Part shown: positions 33,369 through 41,001 of the stretch, piece by piece
Numbering within the stretch: the first letter of the stretch is position 1
Layout of the letters: every line of letters begins with the position of its first letter
Assembly: GCA_043819345.1 (NCBI GenBank)
Contig: JBDREX010000018.1
Location: forward strand, 1-64,000
Length of the DNA: 64,000 nucleotides
Origin: CAYRDK01 sp043819345
GTDB taxonomy: Bacteria > Omnitrophota > Gorgyraeia > Velamenicoccales > Velamenicoccaceae
Direction of reading: 5' to 3'
Made by a program: the position numbers and the translations under genes
The notes under the pieces: generated by a model
The model's input: the letters and a program-made list of their open reading frames with translations, nothing else
Databases searched by the model: none
What the model was told of the DNA's origin: nothing

Positions 33369-33461
33369 GTGCAGACATTTTACTATTTATGAAATAGGCA
33401 GAATATAAAGATGTGATAAATTTATGAAATGACTGGACTTAAATGCCAGGAAGTGTTATAC

Positions 33462-33490
33462 TTGACAAGGATATAGGTAAGACCTTTAAA
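33462..33490 (+). promoter_or_regulatory. Sigma-70-type promoter
   Basis: TTGACA (33462-33467), 17-nt spacer, TTTAAA (33485-33490). It follows the giant gene and precedes a terminator about 100 nt downstream, so it could drive a small RNA or, by read-through, the PilZ genes. Confidence 0.55.
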
Positions 33491-33496
33491 GTGCTC

Positions 33497-33599
33497 TAGA
33501 CACCAGGTCCTGTAAAATAACATATAAGCCAGACAGTGAGTAAACTGTTTAAATATAAAAAATATACCAAAGCCACGGATAATTCCGTGGCTTTTTTTT
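33497..33599 (+). ncRNA. Candidate small RNA
   Basis: The predicted start about 7 nt after the -10 and the strong terminator at 33571-33599 define a transcript of about 103 nt with no ORF of note. A small hairpin (ACAGT-GAGTAA-ACTGT) precedes the terminator. No known family was recognised; it does not look like a c-di-GMP riboswitch despite the PilZ genes downstream. Confidence 0.35.
33571..33599 (+). terminator. Rho-independent terminator
   Basis: Stem AGCCACGGA / TCCGTGGCT with a 4-nt loop (TAAT) and a run of eight T. It would end the giant gene's transcript and/or the candidate small RNA. Confidence 0.85.
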
Positions 33600-33633
33600 G
33601 GCCATGTGTTGACAAAATTTGAAAGGGGGTGCT

Positions 33634-34005
33634 ATGGCGAAGCGCAAAAGATCTCAATTGCAGATTGTAAGCGATCGGCCTGGAAGAGAGAGCGATAAAA
33701 GGTTTTTTTGCCGTTTCATGTTGAAAGATTTTACTATCAGGTTTAAGGATTTAAGGCTGGGCGATAAGTTTGGCGGGGTGTGTAAGAATATTAGCGCGGG
33801 TGGTATGGGTGTTGTCGCAAATTGGAATGTTCAGCTTAAGACACCTGTTGAGATATGGCTTGATTGTCAGGATGGTTTTGAACCTTTTCATATTATAGGA
33901 AAAGTTGTCTGGTCCGTCGGGACGCAGGATTCCTGCTACATGGGCATTGTTTTTGACAGGCCCAGGCTTATGAGTATGTCGAGAATTTTAAAGTTAGAGC
34001 ATTAA
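33634..34005 (+). CDS. PilZ-domain protein
   Basis: A 123-residue cytoplasmic protein that is essentially one PilZ domain. RFFCR gives the R-x-x-x-R c-di-GMP contact, and NISAGG gives the N/D-x-S-x-x-G contact; the beta-barrel ends in a YMGIVF strand. ATG 33634 is chosen because AAAGGGGG stands 4 nt upstream; the in-frame TTG at 33619 lies ahead of that site. It probably senses cyclic di-GMP for motility, surface or envelope control. It is followed by a second PilZ gene 143 nt on. Confidence 0.8.
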   Translation: MAKRKRSQLQIVSDRPGRESDKRFFCRFMLKDFTIRFKDLRLGDKFGGVCKNISAGGMGVVANWNVQLKTPVEIWLDCQDGFEPFHIIGKVVWSVGTQDSCYMGIVFDRPRLMSMSRILKLEH

Positions 34006-34094
34006 TTTTTTATCCAAAGCCGGTAGAACTGAAAGGATTATTTAATAGTTATGTAGTTGGGCATAATCACATACTATTCAATAGGTTTGTAAGC

Positions 34095-34108
34095 TGAGTA
34101 ATTACTCA
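34095..34108. promoter_or_regulatory. 14-bp perfect palindrome upstream of second PilZ gene
   Basis: TGAGTAATTACTCA is perfectly self-complementary and lies about 40 nt before the start codon, a plausible operator position. No matching regulator is identified. Confidence 0.35.
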
Positions 34109-34148
34109 ATCACTTGCTGTAAATGAGGGAAAATTCAGGAGGTGGATC

Positions 34149-34526
34149 ATGGATGAAAAGCGGAATGTGGTTCGATGGCAGGTCGTTTTGCCGGTACGTT
34201 ACTTGGGGGTGTCTAAGCATATTGAAGGTGCGTGTGAAACGCAGGATTTAAGTTTAAGTGGAGCTAGATTAGCTATGGTGGAAAAGCATGAAGCTGGAGA
34301 TCAGCTCTTTGTGCTATTTGATCTTCCTGAAGAGAACAGATCAAGCGTGCGGTGTGAAGCAGAGGTTGTGTGGCAGGATAAGTTGCATGACTTAGAAGAG
34401 AAACATAAGTATATAACAGGCATAGTGTTTACAAAAATTCGTGATATTCAAAAAAGTGTGCTTTTGGATTACGTTAATCAGTATTATCCTGAATTGTTTA
34501 GGCAACATTGGTGGAATGGATTATAG
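34149..34526 (+). CDS. PilZ-domain protein
   Basis: A 125-residue single-domain PilZ protein. RNVVR near the N-terminus (R-x-x-x-R) and DLSLSG (D-x-S-x-x-G) are both intact, so c-di-GMP binding is likely. AGGAGG about 6-11 nt before ATG 34149 supports the start. It has an extra C-terminal helix (about residues 98-125). It resembles but is not a close copy of the preceding PilZ protein. A target cannot be named from context. Confidence 0.8.
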   Translation: MDEKRNVVRWQVVLPVRYLGVSKHIEGACETQDLSLSGARLAMVEKHEAGDQLFVLFDLPEENRSSVRCEAEVVWQDKLHDLEEKHKYITGIVFTKIRDIQKSVLLDYVNQYYPELFRQHWWNGL

Positions 34527-34612
34527 GATCAGCAGTTAATCCTGCAGTGTTTTCTTCTATGGTCTTAGTTATTACCCGCACAGCTGGATAATGGTTAAAT
34601 AAAGATAACTAT

Positions 34613-34641
34613 TTGCATCGAGAAGGCTAAAATGTTATACT
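34613..34641 (+). promoter_or_regulatory. Sigma-70-type promoter for the carbohydrate locus
   Basis: TTGCAT (34613-34618), exactly 17 nt, TATACT (34636-34641). The predicted start near 34648 leaves an untranslated leader of about 130-145 nt before the phosphorylase gene. Confidence 0.7.
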
Positions 34642-34792
34642 ATAGCCTCTTTACGGCTTGGTTCAGAAAAAGACAATCCCGCTTTTTATGCTTGACCGAT
34701 AAATCGCCTTGTGATAGACTTTTTCAATCTATTTTTTATGACAGCATACATAACAATAACAAAATGATTATTTTATGAGTGAGAAGACAGCT

Positions 34793-37240
34793 ATGAAATA
34801 TGGACGTTTTTCCGCAGATGGCTTTGAATTTATTATTACCAATCCTGATACCCCAACCCCTTGGATAAATTATCTGACGAATGACAAGTATTGTTCTGTG
34901 ATTTCTCAATGCGCCGGTGGTTATAGTTTTTATAGAGACTGCCGTACAGATCGGATTTTGCGTTGGGCGCCGGATTATAAAAATTTTGACAGACCTGGTC
35001 GTTACATTTATGCCAGAGAGGTGAAACCATCTTCGGGCAAAGGTAGTGCGAAAGCCAAGGTTTGGTCTTTAACATATCAGCCGTTACGCGTTAAGCTAGA
35101 TGTTTTTGAATGCAGGCATGGCCTGGGCTATACGTCGATTTCTAGTAAATATAATTCTGTCCGCTCCAAGATTACCTATTTTGTTCCTGCTAACGATGAT
35201 TGTGAAGTTTGGCTCGTTAGCCTTACCAACGAATCCAATAAAGAAAAGAAGATTGAGCTTTATCCCTATGTTGAATGGCTGGTTGGTGACTATCATGAGG
35301 AGTTGCGTTACCGCAATATCATGAATTTGTACAATCGCATATGGTATGATGAGCAGCATGAAATGATTTTTGCCTGGAAAACGGCTTTCTGGCAAGGGAT
35401 GAATATCAAAGAGTTTAAGAATTTTTCTTTTTTAGCTTCCAGCCTGGATATTAAAGGTTATGCGACGAGGAAAGCAGAATTTCTAGGGCGTTATAATTCT
35501 GAAGAGAAACCGCAGAGCATTCTCGAAGGAAAGATGACAAATACGGCGCTTTGTTCCGGAGAAGATGCTATCGGTGCTTTTAAACACGTTGTTAAACTCG
35601 CCCCTAAAGAAGAAAAAGAGTTTGTTGTTGTGTTAGGCTCAACAGAAGGCCAGGCGGCTGCTGTGAAACTTGTTGAACATTATAGAGATTTAGGCCGCGC
35701 GAAAAAAGCTCTTGAAATAACGAAAGATGTCTGGCGCAAGCGTATATTAGGTAATGTGCTTGTAAAAACGCCTGATAGTGATTTTGATGTTTTGGTTAAT
35801 ACCTGGGTAAAGTATCAAATGTACATATGCAATATGTGGTCGCGGTCTCCTTCGTTTTATCATGAGGGTTCTGGTGGAAGAGGCTATAGAGATTCCGCTC
35901 AGGATTCAGAGGCGATCCTTTCTATAAATTCTGATTTGACTCGTAAAAGAATTTTGCACTTAGCATCTTTGATCAGGCGTGATGGTACGTGTGCTCCTGG
36001 TTGGTCTGATATCACAGGGCCTGCTGCGCATCGTCCGAATAAGGATCATCAGGTCTGGTTAACGGCTACCGTCCATGCTTACATTCAGGAGACTGGAGAT
36101 AAGGATATTCTTTCAGAATATGTGCCTTATTTAAAAGATCAATGGCAGAATGGTTGGCATAAGGACGTTAATTTTAAGGGTGCTGCCATAACGGATGGCG
36201 AGGGCACACTTCTTGAGCATTTAGAGAAGAATCTGAATTATTGTTTCAATGATGTGGGTGAAAAAGGCTTACCTAAGATAGGGCACGCGGATTGGAATGA
36301 TGCGATTGATGCGGCTGGTAAAAAACATCGTGGTGAAAGTGTGTGGTTGGCACAGGCTTTGGTGCGCTCTATTAAATACTTTATACAACTCGCTGAATTG
36401 ATGGGCGCTAAAGATAAAGCTTTGGAATTTTCTAACAAATCAAAGACGATGACGGAGAGATTGAACGATGTGTGCTGGGATGGAGAATGGTACACACGTG
36501 GTTTTACAGATGATGGCATCGCCTATGGTACGAAAGCATACGAAGAAGGAAAGATTTTTCTCAATACGCAATCCTGGGCAGTTTTAAGCGGTGTTGCTCA
36601 AGGTGAGCGCCTGAAAAAAGTTCTGAAATCTGTCGATAAATACCTTGATGGTTCGCATGGATTGGCTTTGTTTTATCCAGCTTATAGCAGGTTTTATCCA
36701 GAATTGGGCCGTATCAGTATGTTTTCAGAGGGGACAAAAGAGAATGCGGCGATTTTTTGTCATGCGGTGCATTTTATGGCTGTCGCTTATTGTCTTGCGG
36801 GCTGTGGAACAAAAGCTTATGAATCTATGGTAAAGGTTATGCCGAACAAACAAAAGGATTATGAGTGTTACAAAGCGGAACCTTATGTTTATGCTGAGTA
36901 TTTGGTCGGGCCTGAAAATCCTTACCGGTATGGCGAAGGGCAATTTACATGGATTACGGGAACTTCCGGCTGGGCGTTTATGGCTGCGACAGAATGGATA
37001 TTGGGTGTAAAGCGTGATTTTGAGGGCTTACGGATTGATCCTTGCCTGCCGTCACATTGGAAAAAGTGTTCCATCAGGAGGCCGTTTCGGGGCGATGTCT
37101 ATGATGTCGAGATAGAAAACTCTAATGGTGTTGAAAAAGGCGTTAAGGAAATTTATGTTGATGGACAGAAAATAGACGGGAATCTTGTCAAGCCTATTGG
37201 CGATGGGCAAGTTCATAAGGTACGCGTTGTTATGGGGTAG
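34793..37240 (+). CDS. GH94-family glycoside phosphorylase (cellobiose phosphorylase-like)
   Basis: A cytoplasmic enzyme that would split a beta-linked disaccharide or oligosaccharide with phosphate, giving a sugar 1-phosphate. The N-terminus matches family members (PDTPTPWINYL, then GGYSFY). The alpha/alpha-barrel shows GGRGYRDSAQD, and DWNDAID holds the catalytic Asp (codon 36299, residue 503). GQFTWITGTSGW and IDPCLP mark the C-terminal part. It has no signal peptide. ATG 34793 is preferred because family proteins begin here and GAGAAG lies 6 nt upstream; an in-frame ATG at 34775 would add six residues. It heads an apparent operon with the sugar ABC genes. Exact substrate (cellobiose, laminaribiose, chitobiose type) cannot be told. 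Confidence 0.85.
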   Translation: MKYGRFSADGFEFIITNPDTPTPWINYLTNDKYCSVISQCAGGYSFYRDCRTDRILRWAPDYKNFDRPGRYIYAREVKPSSGKGSAKAKVWSLTYQPLRVKLDVFECRHGLGYTSISSKYNSVRSKITYFVPANDDCEVWLVSLTNESNKEKKIELYPYVEWLVGDYHEELRYRNIMNLYNRIWYDEQHEMIFAWKTAFWQGMNIKEFKNFSFLASSLDIKGYATRKAEFLGRYNSEEKPQSILEGKMTNTALCSGEDAIGAFKHVVKLAPKEEKEFVVVLGSTEGQAAAVKLVEHYRDLGRAKKALEITKDVWRKRILGNVLVKTPDSDFDVLVNTWVKYQMYICNMWSRSPSFYHEGSGGRGYRDSAQDSEAILSINSDLTRKRILHLASLIRRDGTCAPGWSDITGPAAHRPNKDHQVWLTATVHAYIQETGDKDILSEYVPYLKDQWQNGWHKDVNFKGAAITDGEGTLLEHLEKNLNYCFNDVGEKGLPKIGHADWNDAIDAAGKKHRGESVWLAQALVRSIKYFIQLAELMGAKDKALEFSNKSKTMTERLNDVCWDGEWYTRGFTDDGIAYGTKAYEEGKIFLNTQSWAVLSGVAQGERLKKVLKSVDKYLDGSHGLALFYPAYSRFYPELGRISMFSEGTKENAAIFCHAVHFMAVAYCLAGCGTKAYESMVKVMPNKQKDYECYKAEPYVYAEYLVGPENPYRYGEGQFTWITGTSGWAFMAATEWILGVKRDFEGLRIDPCLPSHWKKCSIRRPFRGDVYDVEIENSNGVEKGVKEIYVDGQKIDGNLVKPIGDGQVHKVRVVMG

Positions 37241-37299
37241 TGGATTAAGGTTGAAGTTCAGAAGCTAAAAGAACAGACAAAATAGAATAGCGTCGTATG

Positions 37300-37311
37300 C
37301 ATCATATGATG
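37300..37311. promoter_or_regulatory. 12-bp palindrome before the solute-binding protein gene
   Basis: CATCATATGATG is perfectly self-complementary, 33 nt before the start codon. It could be an operator for the ROK or LacI regulator encoded downstream, but no second copy was found to support that. Confidence 0.3.
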
Positions 37312-37344
37312 TGAAAAAGATTTTAACGTAAACGGAGGATGTAG

Positions 37345-38706
37345 ATGAGGGTTTATAAAAAATTTTGGTTATTCAGTTTTTCTATTCTTTTTTTAGCTGT
37401 TGTCTGTGGGCTGTCGACTGTCTTAAGTGGCTGTGGTTCTCAGTCGAGTGAATCTGCTCCTCGTGTTGTTGCGAAAAAAGTTGTTGTTTGGCATTGGATG
37501 ACAGACAGAGAGGAAGCTTTTCAGGAGTTGGCAAAAAAATATGAAGAGGAAACAGGGGTGAAGATTGTCCTTGAGCTTTACGCGCCTTCTGATGCCTATG
37601 CACAGAAAGTTCGGGCGGCCGCTCAGGCAAAGGCGCTGCCGGATATTTTCGGGCTTTTGGGGGAAAAGAGAGATTTCGCTGCTTTTATCAAGGCCGGGCA
37701 TATTACAGATTTAACGCAAGAAATGAATAAAAACGATGGTGCCTGGAAAAAAGAGTTTTTTGAAAAAGCTTTGGCTGTTAATGAGTTTGAAGAAGGTAAT
37801 AGTTTTGATGTTCCTGCAGGTATTTATGGCGCTCCGATAGATGTCATGAATATTCAAATGCTCTATAATAAAAATCTTTTTAAGAAAGCTGGCCTTGATC
37901 CTGATCGTGCGCCGGTGAGTTGGGAAGAGTTTGTTGTTGACTGTGAAAAATTAAAGGCTGCTGGAATTCAGGGTTTTGTTAGTGGATGGGGTGAAGTTTG
38001 GATGATTGACTGCTTTGCTTCCAACATGGCTTTTAATGTCATGGGGCCGGGAAAAGTTTTTGCTACTATCCGGGGAGAAATTCCATATTCTGATCCGGAT
38101 TGGATTAAAGTTTTTAGCTTGTTTAAGGAGATGTCTGAGAAAGGGATGTTGGCCAGCGGTGTTGTCACGATGGTCAATAAGAGTGCCGAGCAAACATTTG
38201 CTAATGAGAGAGCCGCTTTTGCCTTCAATGGTTCCTGGTGTGTCAATGTTTATCACGGGATGAATCCTGATTTAGATTATGGTGTTATGCTTCCTCCTAA
38301 ACCGAGTGTGCAGCATCCGATGTATATCTGGGGCGGTGGGGGGTCTTCGTTTTTAGTGAACGATAGGTCTGTGGTGAAGGACGAAGCGGTTGCGTTTATA
38401 AAATGGCTTACGGAACGGGATCAGCAGATTTATTTATCAGAGAAAACACGCAATCTTCCATCCAATAAAAAAGCGTTAGGTGATATTGGGAAGAATCTAG
38501 CAGATTTTGCCAAGGGAATGAAGAATGTGACGCATCCTAATGTTTGGCCGGTGAATGAGATGCCGAAAGTTATAGAGCGTTTTGATAAGGGCATCCAGTC
38601 CATTATTATTGGAGAAAAAACTCCTGAGCAATTGGGTGAGGAGTTGACAAAGTTGAAAAAAGAAGAGATGAGGAAGAAGAATGAAGCTTCTCAGGCTCGT
38701 TCTTAA
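37345..38706 (+). CDS. Sugar ABC transporter substrate-binding lipoprotein
   Basis: A 453-residue family 1 extracellular solute-binding protein. Residues 1-29 form a lipoprotein signal peptide, with the lipobox LSGC placing the modified Cys at residue 30. The mature part has the family's start (VVVWHWMTDREEAF), DIFGLLGE, the mid-protein YNKNLFKKAGLDP and the hinge-side W-E-E-F block, and a late GGGGSSFLV. It would capture an oligosaccharide outside the inner membrane and deliver it to the permeases encoded next. A GGAGG stands 8 nt before ATG. It is in line with the GH94 gene (104 nt gap) and the permeases. Confidence 0.9.
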   Translation: MRVYKKFWLFSFSILFLAVVCGLSTVLSGCGSQSSESAPRVVAKKVVVWHWMTDREEAFQELAKKYEEETGVKIVLELYAPSDAYAQKVRAAAQAKALPDIFGLLGEKRDFAAFIKAGHITDLTQEMNKNDGAWKKEFFEKALAVNEFEEGNSFDVPAGIYGAPIDVMNIQMLYNKNLFKKAGLDPDRAPVSWEEFVVDCEKLKAAGIQGFVSGWGEVWMIDCFASNMAFNVMGPGKVFATIRGEIPYSDPDWIKVFSLFKEMSEKGMLASGVVTMVNKSAEQTFANERAAFAFNGSWCVNVYHGMNPDLDYGVMLPPKPSVQHPMYIWGGGGSSFLVNDRSVVKDEAVAFIKWLTERDQQIYLSEKTRNLPSNKKALGDIGKNLADFAKGMKNVTHPNVWPVNEMPKVIERFDKGIQSIIIGEKTPEQLGEELTKLKKEEMRKKNEASQARS

Positions 38707-38782
38707 AGTTTTTATGCGCAAAGCGTAGCAGTTTAATTGGATGGCCGCAGGATAGCGCGTTAATAAAGGATCGTTGTCCATT

Positions 38783-39856
38783 ATGAGAAAGAAAATATCA
38801 GAAATAATAAAACAGGCTTATAATTTTTTGCACAATGCTAGTGCTAAGCAAAAAATTATTGGAACTCTAACTCTTGCTCTTGTCCTGGAAGTCTCTTTCT
38901 TGAATTTCCATGCTTGTACGATTTTTTGGATTATTGTTTATAGTTTTGTTGGCCTGTCCTTGCTTTTTTTGATCGCGGCTAATGTGACAAAAAAGACATT
39001 TTCCGGTTTTATGTTTGTCGTTCCCGCGCTACTCATCTTTTTCATCTTTTATGTCTATCCATTTTTTAAAGTATTGCAGTTAAGTCATAACGCATGGGAT
39101 GGTATTTCGCCTACTATGAATTTTGTGGGCCTCGGTAATTTTAAAGAAGTATTGCAGGACAGAATTTGGTGGACATCTATGCGCAATGCTTTATACATTA
39201 CCTTCATTGCTCTCGTTTTTCAGAATATATTGGCGTTAATTCTCGCATTGGCGTGTGACCGGCAGATAAAAGGGAGAAACTTCTTTCGGGTTATATTTTT
39301 TATTCCACCTGTGCTTTCAGATGTCGTAGTGGGTTTGATATGGCGTTGGATTTATGATGGAAATTATGGTCTTTTGAACCATGCTCTTGTTTCGTTAGGG
39401 TTTGCAGATTTGGCGAAAAGCTGGTTATCGGACCCGCAGACAGCTCTAACATGTGTTGCTATTATTCATTGTTGGAAAGGATTTGGATGGGGTTTTATGA
39501 TCCTTTTGGCTGGTCTTCAGACGATCCCAAGAGAGCTTTATGAAGCGGCTAAGGTAGATGGGGCTAATGTCTGGCAAAGTTTTAAAAATGTGACAATACC
39601 TATGATGATTCCTGTCTTTGTGCTCGTGACAATTTTAACTATCTTAGGAACGATGCAGGTTTTTGTTCTGATTTTGTCTATGACGGGTGGCGGTCCGGGC
39701 TATCATACAGAAGTACCTGTAACGAGAATATTGGCTTCTATGCAGGGTTCATCTATGTTTGGTTATGCTTGTTCTCAGGGGATTGTTTTCGGTGTTATCC
39801 TGATGATGGTTTCTTTTGCTCAGATGGCAATATCTAGGAAACTGAAACAAGCATAA
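38783..39856 (+). CDS. Sugar ABC transporter permease (MalF/UgpA type)
   Basis: An inner-membrane protein of about 357 residues with eight hydrophobic segments. The first two helices precede the usual six-helix core, and the EAA loop PRELYEAAKVDGANVWQSF is present near residue 245, where the ATPase docks. Start is uncertain: ATG 38783 is 12 nt after AAGGA; an in-frame TTG at 38774 would add three residues. It pairs with the MalG-type permease at 39955. No ATPase gene lies in the window, so a shared MsmK/MalK-type ATPase from elsewhere is expected. Confidence 0.9.
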   Translation: MRKKISEIIKQAYNFLHNASAKQKIIGTLTLALVLEVSFLNFHACTIFWIIVYSFVGLSLLFLIAANVTKKTFSGFMFVVPALLIFFIFYVYPFFKVLQLSHNAWDGISPTMNFVGLGNFKEVLQDRIWWTSMRNALYITFIALVFQNILALILALACDRQIKGRNFFRVIFFIPPVLSDVVVGLIWRWIYDGNYGLLNHALVSLGFADLAKSWLSDPQTALTCVAIIHCWKGFGWGFMILLAGLQTIPRELYEAAKVDGANVWQSFKNVTIPMMIPVFVLVTILTILGTMQVFVLILSMTGGGPGYHTEVPVTRILASMQGSSMFGYACSQGIVFGVILMMVSFAQMAISRKLKQA

Positions 39857-39894
39857 GGAGAGTGCCAAAGATAAAAGGTGTCAGAGAGTGATAT

Positions 39895-39917
39895 CCTGAG
39901 CCCATTGAAGGGTCAGG
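39895..39917 (+). other. Intergenic hairpin between the permease genes
   Basis: CCTGAGCCC and GGGTCAGG pair with one bulged G around a 6-nt loop. There is no T-run, so it is not a terminator; it might stabilise upstream mRNA or lower downstream expression. Confidence 0.3.
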
Positions 39918-39954
39918 GTAAAAGCAGAGACAGAAAAATTGGACAGAGGAAAAA

Positions 39955-40896
39955 ATGGAATTAAATAAATATAAGATATTAACAACCATAAGTGATATTG
40001 TTATCCATGTGTTTTTGGGCATTGTTGCCTTAACATGTGTTTTTCCTTTGTTGTGGATGTTCGGGTCAAGCCTGAAAACACAGAGTACTGTTTTTTCTGA
40101 TATGAGCATTGTTCCTCGTGTCATGCATTGGGACAATTTTTATCTGGCTTGGACTAATGGTGGATTTGGTGTTTACTTTTTGAATAGCTTGTTTTACACC
40201 GTTATTGTTGTGTTTGGGATCGTGATTGTTTCTTCTTGGGCAGCGTACGCTTTTTCCAGGATGAATTTTCCAGGTAAAAATCTTTTGTTTTTTATGTTTT
40301 TGGCCGCGATGATGATTCCTCTCCCGGGTAGTTTTGTTCCATTGTATGTTTTGGTCAATAATGTGCGCAATGTTTTATTGAATTCCCTGAATGGAGCGAC
40401 ACCTTTTTTGTTAAAATTTCTTCCAGAGGCGTTTGTTTACAATTTAACAAATTTTATTGAGGGCCAATTCTATCCGCGGTTCGCCTATATTTTGTGTATG
40501 ATTAACGTTGGTTTATCTTTTAGCATTTTCATGCTAAAGACTTTTTTTGATAAAATGCCCAAAGAATTGGAAGATGCTGCCAGAATTGATGGGTGTTCAC
40601 GGCTTGGGATTTGGCGGCATGTCGCTCTGCCTTTAGCTAAGCCCGCCATAGCTGTTATTGTTATCTATAACGCCTTGAATGTCTGGAATGAGTATATTCT
40701 CGCGAATTTGATTCTTTCAAGTAAAAATCTCATGCCCTTGCAGAGAGGTTTAATGGTTTTTCAGGGCGAGCATATTACGCAGTATCCTTTATTAATGGCG
40801 GGCATGACCATTACTGTTTTGCCGATCCTGATTATATATTTGTTGATGCAAAAATTTATTATTAAGGGGATTACAGCAGGTGCAGTGGTAGGGTAA
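39955..40896 (+). CDS. Sugar ABC transporter permease (MalG/UgpE type)
   Basis: A 313-residue inner-membrane protein with six hydrophobic helices. The EAA loop PKELEDAARIDGCSRLGIW is in the usual place in the second half, followed by LPLAKPA. ATG 39955 follows GAGG at suitable distance. The protein is slightly longer than most of the family because of an extra loop (about residues 130-180) after the third helix. It forms the translocation pore with the product at 38783. Confidence 0.9.
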   Translation: MELNKYKILTTISDIVIHVFLGIVALTCVFPLLWMFGSSLKTQSTVFSDMSIVPRVMHWDNFYLAWTNGGFGVYFLNSLFYTVIVVFGIVIVSSWAAYAFSRMNFPGKNLLFFMFLAAMMIPLPGSFVPLYVLVNNVRNVLLNSLNGATPFLLKFLPEAFVYNLTNFIEGQFYPRFAYILCMINVGLSFSIFMLKTFFDKMPKELEDAARIDGCSRLGIWRHVALPLAKPAIAVIVIYNALNVWNEYILANLILSSKNLMPLQRGLMVFQGEHITQYPLLMAGMTITVLPILIIYLLMQKFIIKGITAGAVVG

Positions 40897-41001
40897 TGGT
40901 CAAATTTACGAGTTTTTGGTGGCAGGGGGGTCAACAGGCAACAAAGAAAGATGCTTAAAAGGTAAGTTATCGTTAAGTAACAAAAAAATGTAAAGGTTAA
41001 A

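Larger units (their letters stand above)
585..33224 (+). repeat. Dispersed SSP(L/I/V/M) junction motif, 35 copies in the giant ORF
   Basis: The motif is read in the giant ORF frame. Start of the motif or its preceding residue: 585, 1368, 1443, 2286, 3291, 3405, 3990, 5493, 5700, 6594, 8316, 8904, 9960, 10014, 10998, 11721, 11859, 13092, 14013, 14994, 15069, 15555, 17169, 17349, 20007, 20430, 21264, 22563, 23355, 24804, 25800, 29244, 31047, 31878, 33210. Fourth position is mostly Leu, then Ile and Val, once Met. The residue before is often Leu, Ser, Thr or Lys-Ile/Thr. Serines use both TCN and AGY codons, so these are not DNA repeats. Near-misses also occur (NGNSPL about 5547, FGSPV 11739, NGNSPI about 21245, VSSTI about 26377). 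Confidence 0.9.

Noticed and set aside
585..33224. SSP(L/I/V/M) as a sortase-type sorting signal
   Set aside because: Sorting motifs precede one C-terminal membrane helix and basic tail; here most copies have no helix nearby and the motif often follows the helix.
198..33368. Assembly error or stop-codon reassignment explaining the giant ORF
   Set aside because: The flanking genes use normal stops, and codon choice in the giant ORF resembles theirs. An assembly chimera cannot be excluded without reads, but 33 kb without one stop is not produced by a chance join.
33497..33599. c-di-GMP riboswitch controlling the PilZ genes
   Set aside because: The conserved GEMM-I/II core sequences are not present.
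34527..41001. An ABC ATPase gene for the sugar importer
   Set aside because: No Walker A/LSGGQ frame lies next to the permeases or elsewhere in this locus.
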